Origin: Streptomyces thinghirensis
GTDB lineage: Bacteria > Actinomycetota > Actinomycetia > Streptomycetales > Streptomycetaceae
Direction: 5' to 3'
Assembly: GCA_021502835.1 (NCBI GenBank)
Contig: JAKFGP010000039.1
Location: 1 to 38,128, forward strand
Length of the DNA: 38,128 nucleotides
Part shown: positions 38,011 to 38,128 of the stretch, piece after piece
Position numbering within the stretch: the stretch's first letter is position 1
Layout: every line of letters begins with the position of its first letter
Made by a program: the position numbers and the translations under genes
The notes under the pieces: model-generated
The model's input: the letters and a program-made list of their open reading frames with translations, nothing else
What the model was told of the DNA's origin: nothing
The model's database searches: none

Positions 38011-38128
38011 TGAGTTCTCCCGTACTCAGGGGTTGCGCTCGACCGCAGGACCAACCGGCGGGAGAAGGGAATGCAGACCCGCACCCCCCTCGCTCCAGAA
38101 GGGGCGGGGGCAGGCTCTGGTTCCAGGG

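Overview
The window is about 38 kb of high-GC actinomycete DNA, almost certainly Streptomyces. The codon use, Shine-Dalgarno sequences, IS types and protein families (replication-relaxation protein, DUF932, DUF6248-like, ParB-like, SSB, Rep-like winged-helix/zinc-ribbon proteins) point to a plasmid or an integrative plasmid-like element rather than core chromosome. I see no tRNA, rRNA, CRISPR array or conjugation gene. A dominant property is frameshifts: most long genes are split between frames, and two near-identical IS copies in the window differ mainly in homopolymer length, so many breaks are probably residual long-read errors. Gene coordinates below therefore span several frames and boundaries are best estimates.

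Layout. 0-2 kb: an IS110/IS117-type transposase, then a mycothiol-dependent maleylpyruvate isomerase-type gene (minus). 2.3-3.2 kb: a non-coding, origin-like region with alternating palindromic GGTCGG/CCGACC and TGTGCAG repeats. 3.3-6.3 kb: plus-strand genes led by two tandem, translationally coupled Rep-like winged-helix proteins, the second with a proline-rich linker and zinc ribbon. 6.5-7.7 kb: a HEAT-repeat-type gene. 7.8-16.75 kb: an IS5-type element, then a compound-transposon-like unit in which two inverted copies of another IS5-type element flank a lipoprotein, an ABC ATPase, two FtsX-type permeases and a divergent OmpR-type response regulator/histidine kinase pair.

17.1-37.6 kb is the plasmid-like accessory block, transcribed almost wholly on the minus strand. 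It holds a replication-relaxation protein (preceded by an iteron cluster sharing a 24-bp identical element with the 2.4 kb region), a multi-HTH protein, and a coupled cluster of an unknown protein, a DUF6248-like protein, a Mom-family DNA adenine modification protein and a PAPS-reductase-like SGGKDS protein. Then come a recombinase C-terminal remnant, SSB, a ParB-like protein with its string of small genes, a DUF932 protein, and many small unknown proteins. The only plus-strand gene inside the block is an SMI1/KNR4 immunity-type protein.

The most striking non-coding signal is a family of six minus-strand promoters with a shared CACTATTAT core. Several have a TTCAC-type -35 with a conserved GC-rich box upstream, and at least four have an inverted repeat at or just after the predicted transcription start. 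Each heads a separate gene cluster (SSB, ParB-like, DUF932 and three hypothetical operons), suggesting one coordinately controlled plasmid regulon. The rightmost promoter is also preceded by TGTTGCG iterons at 12-13 bp spacing.
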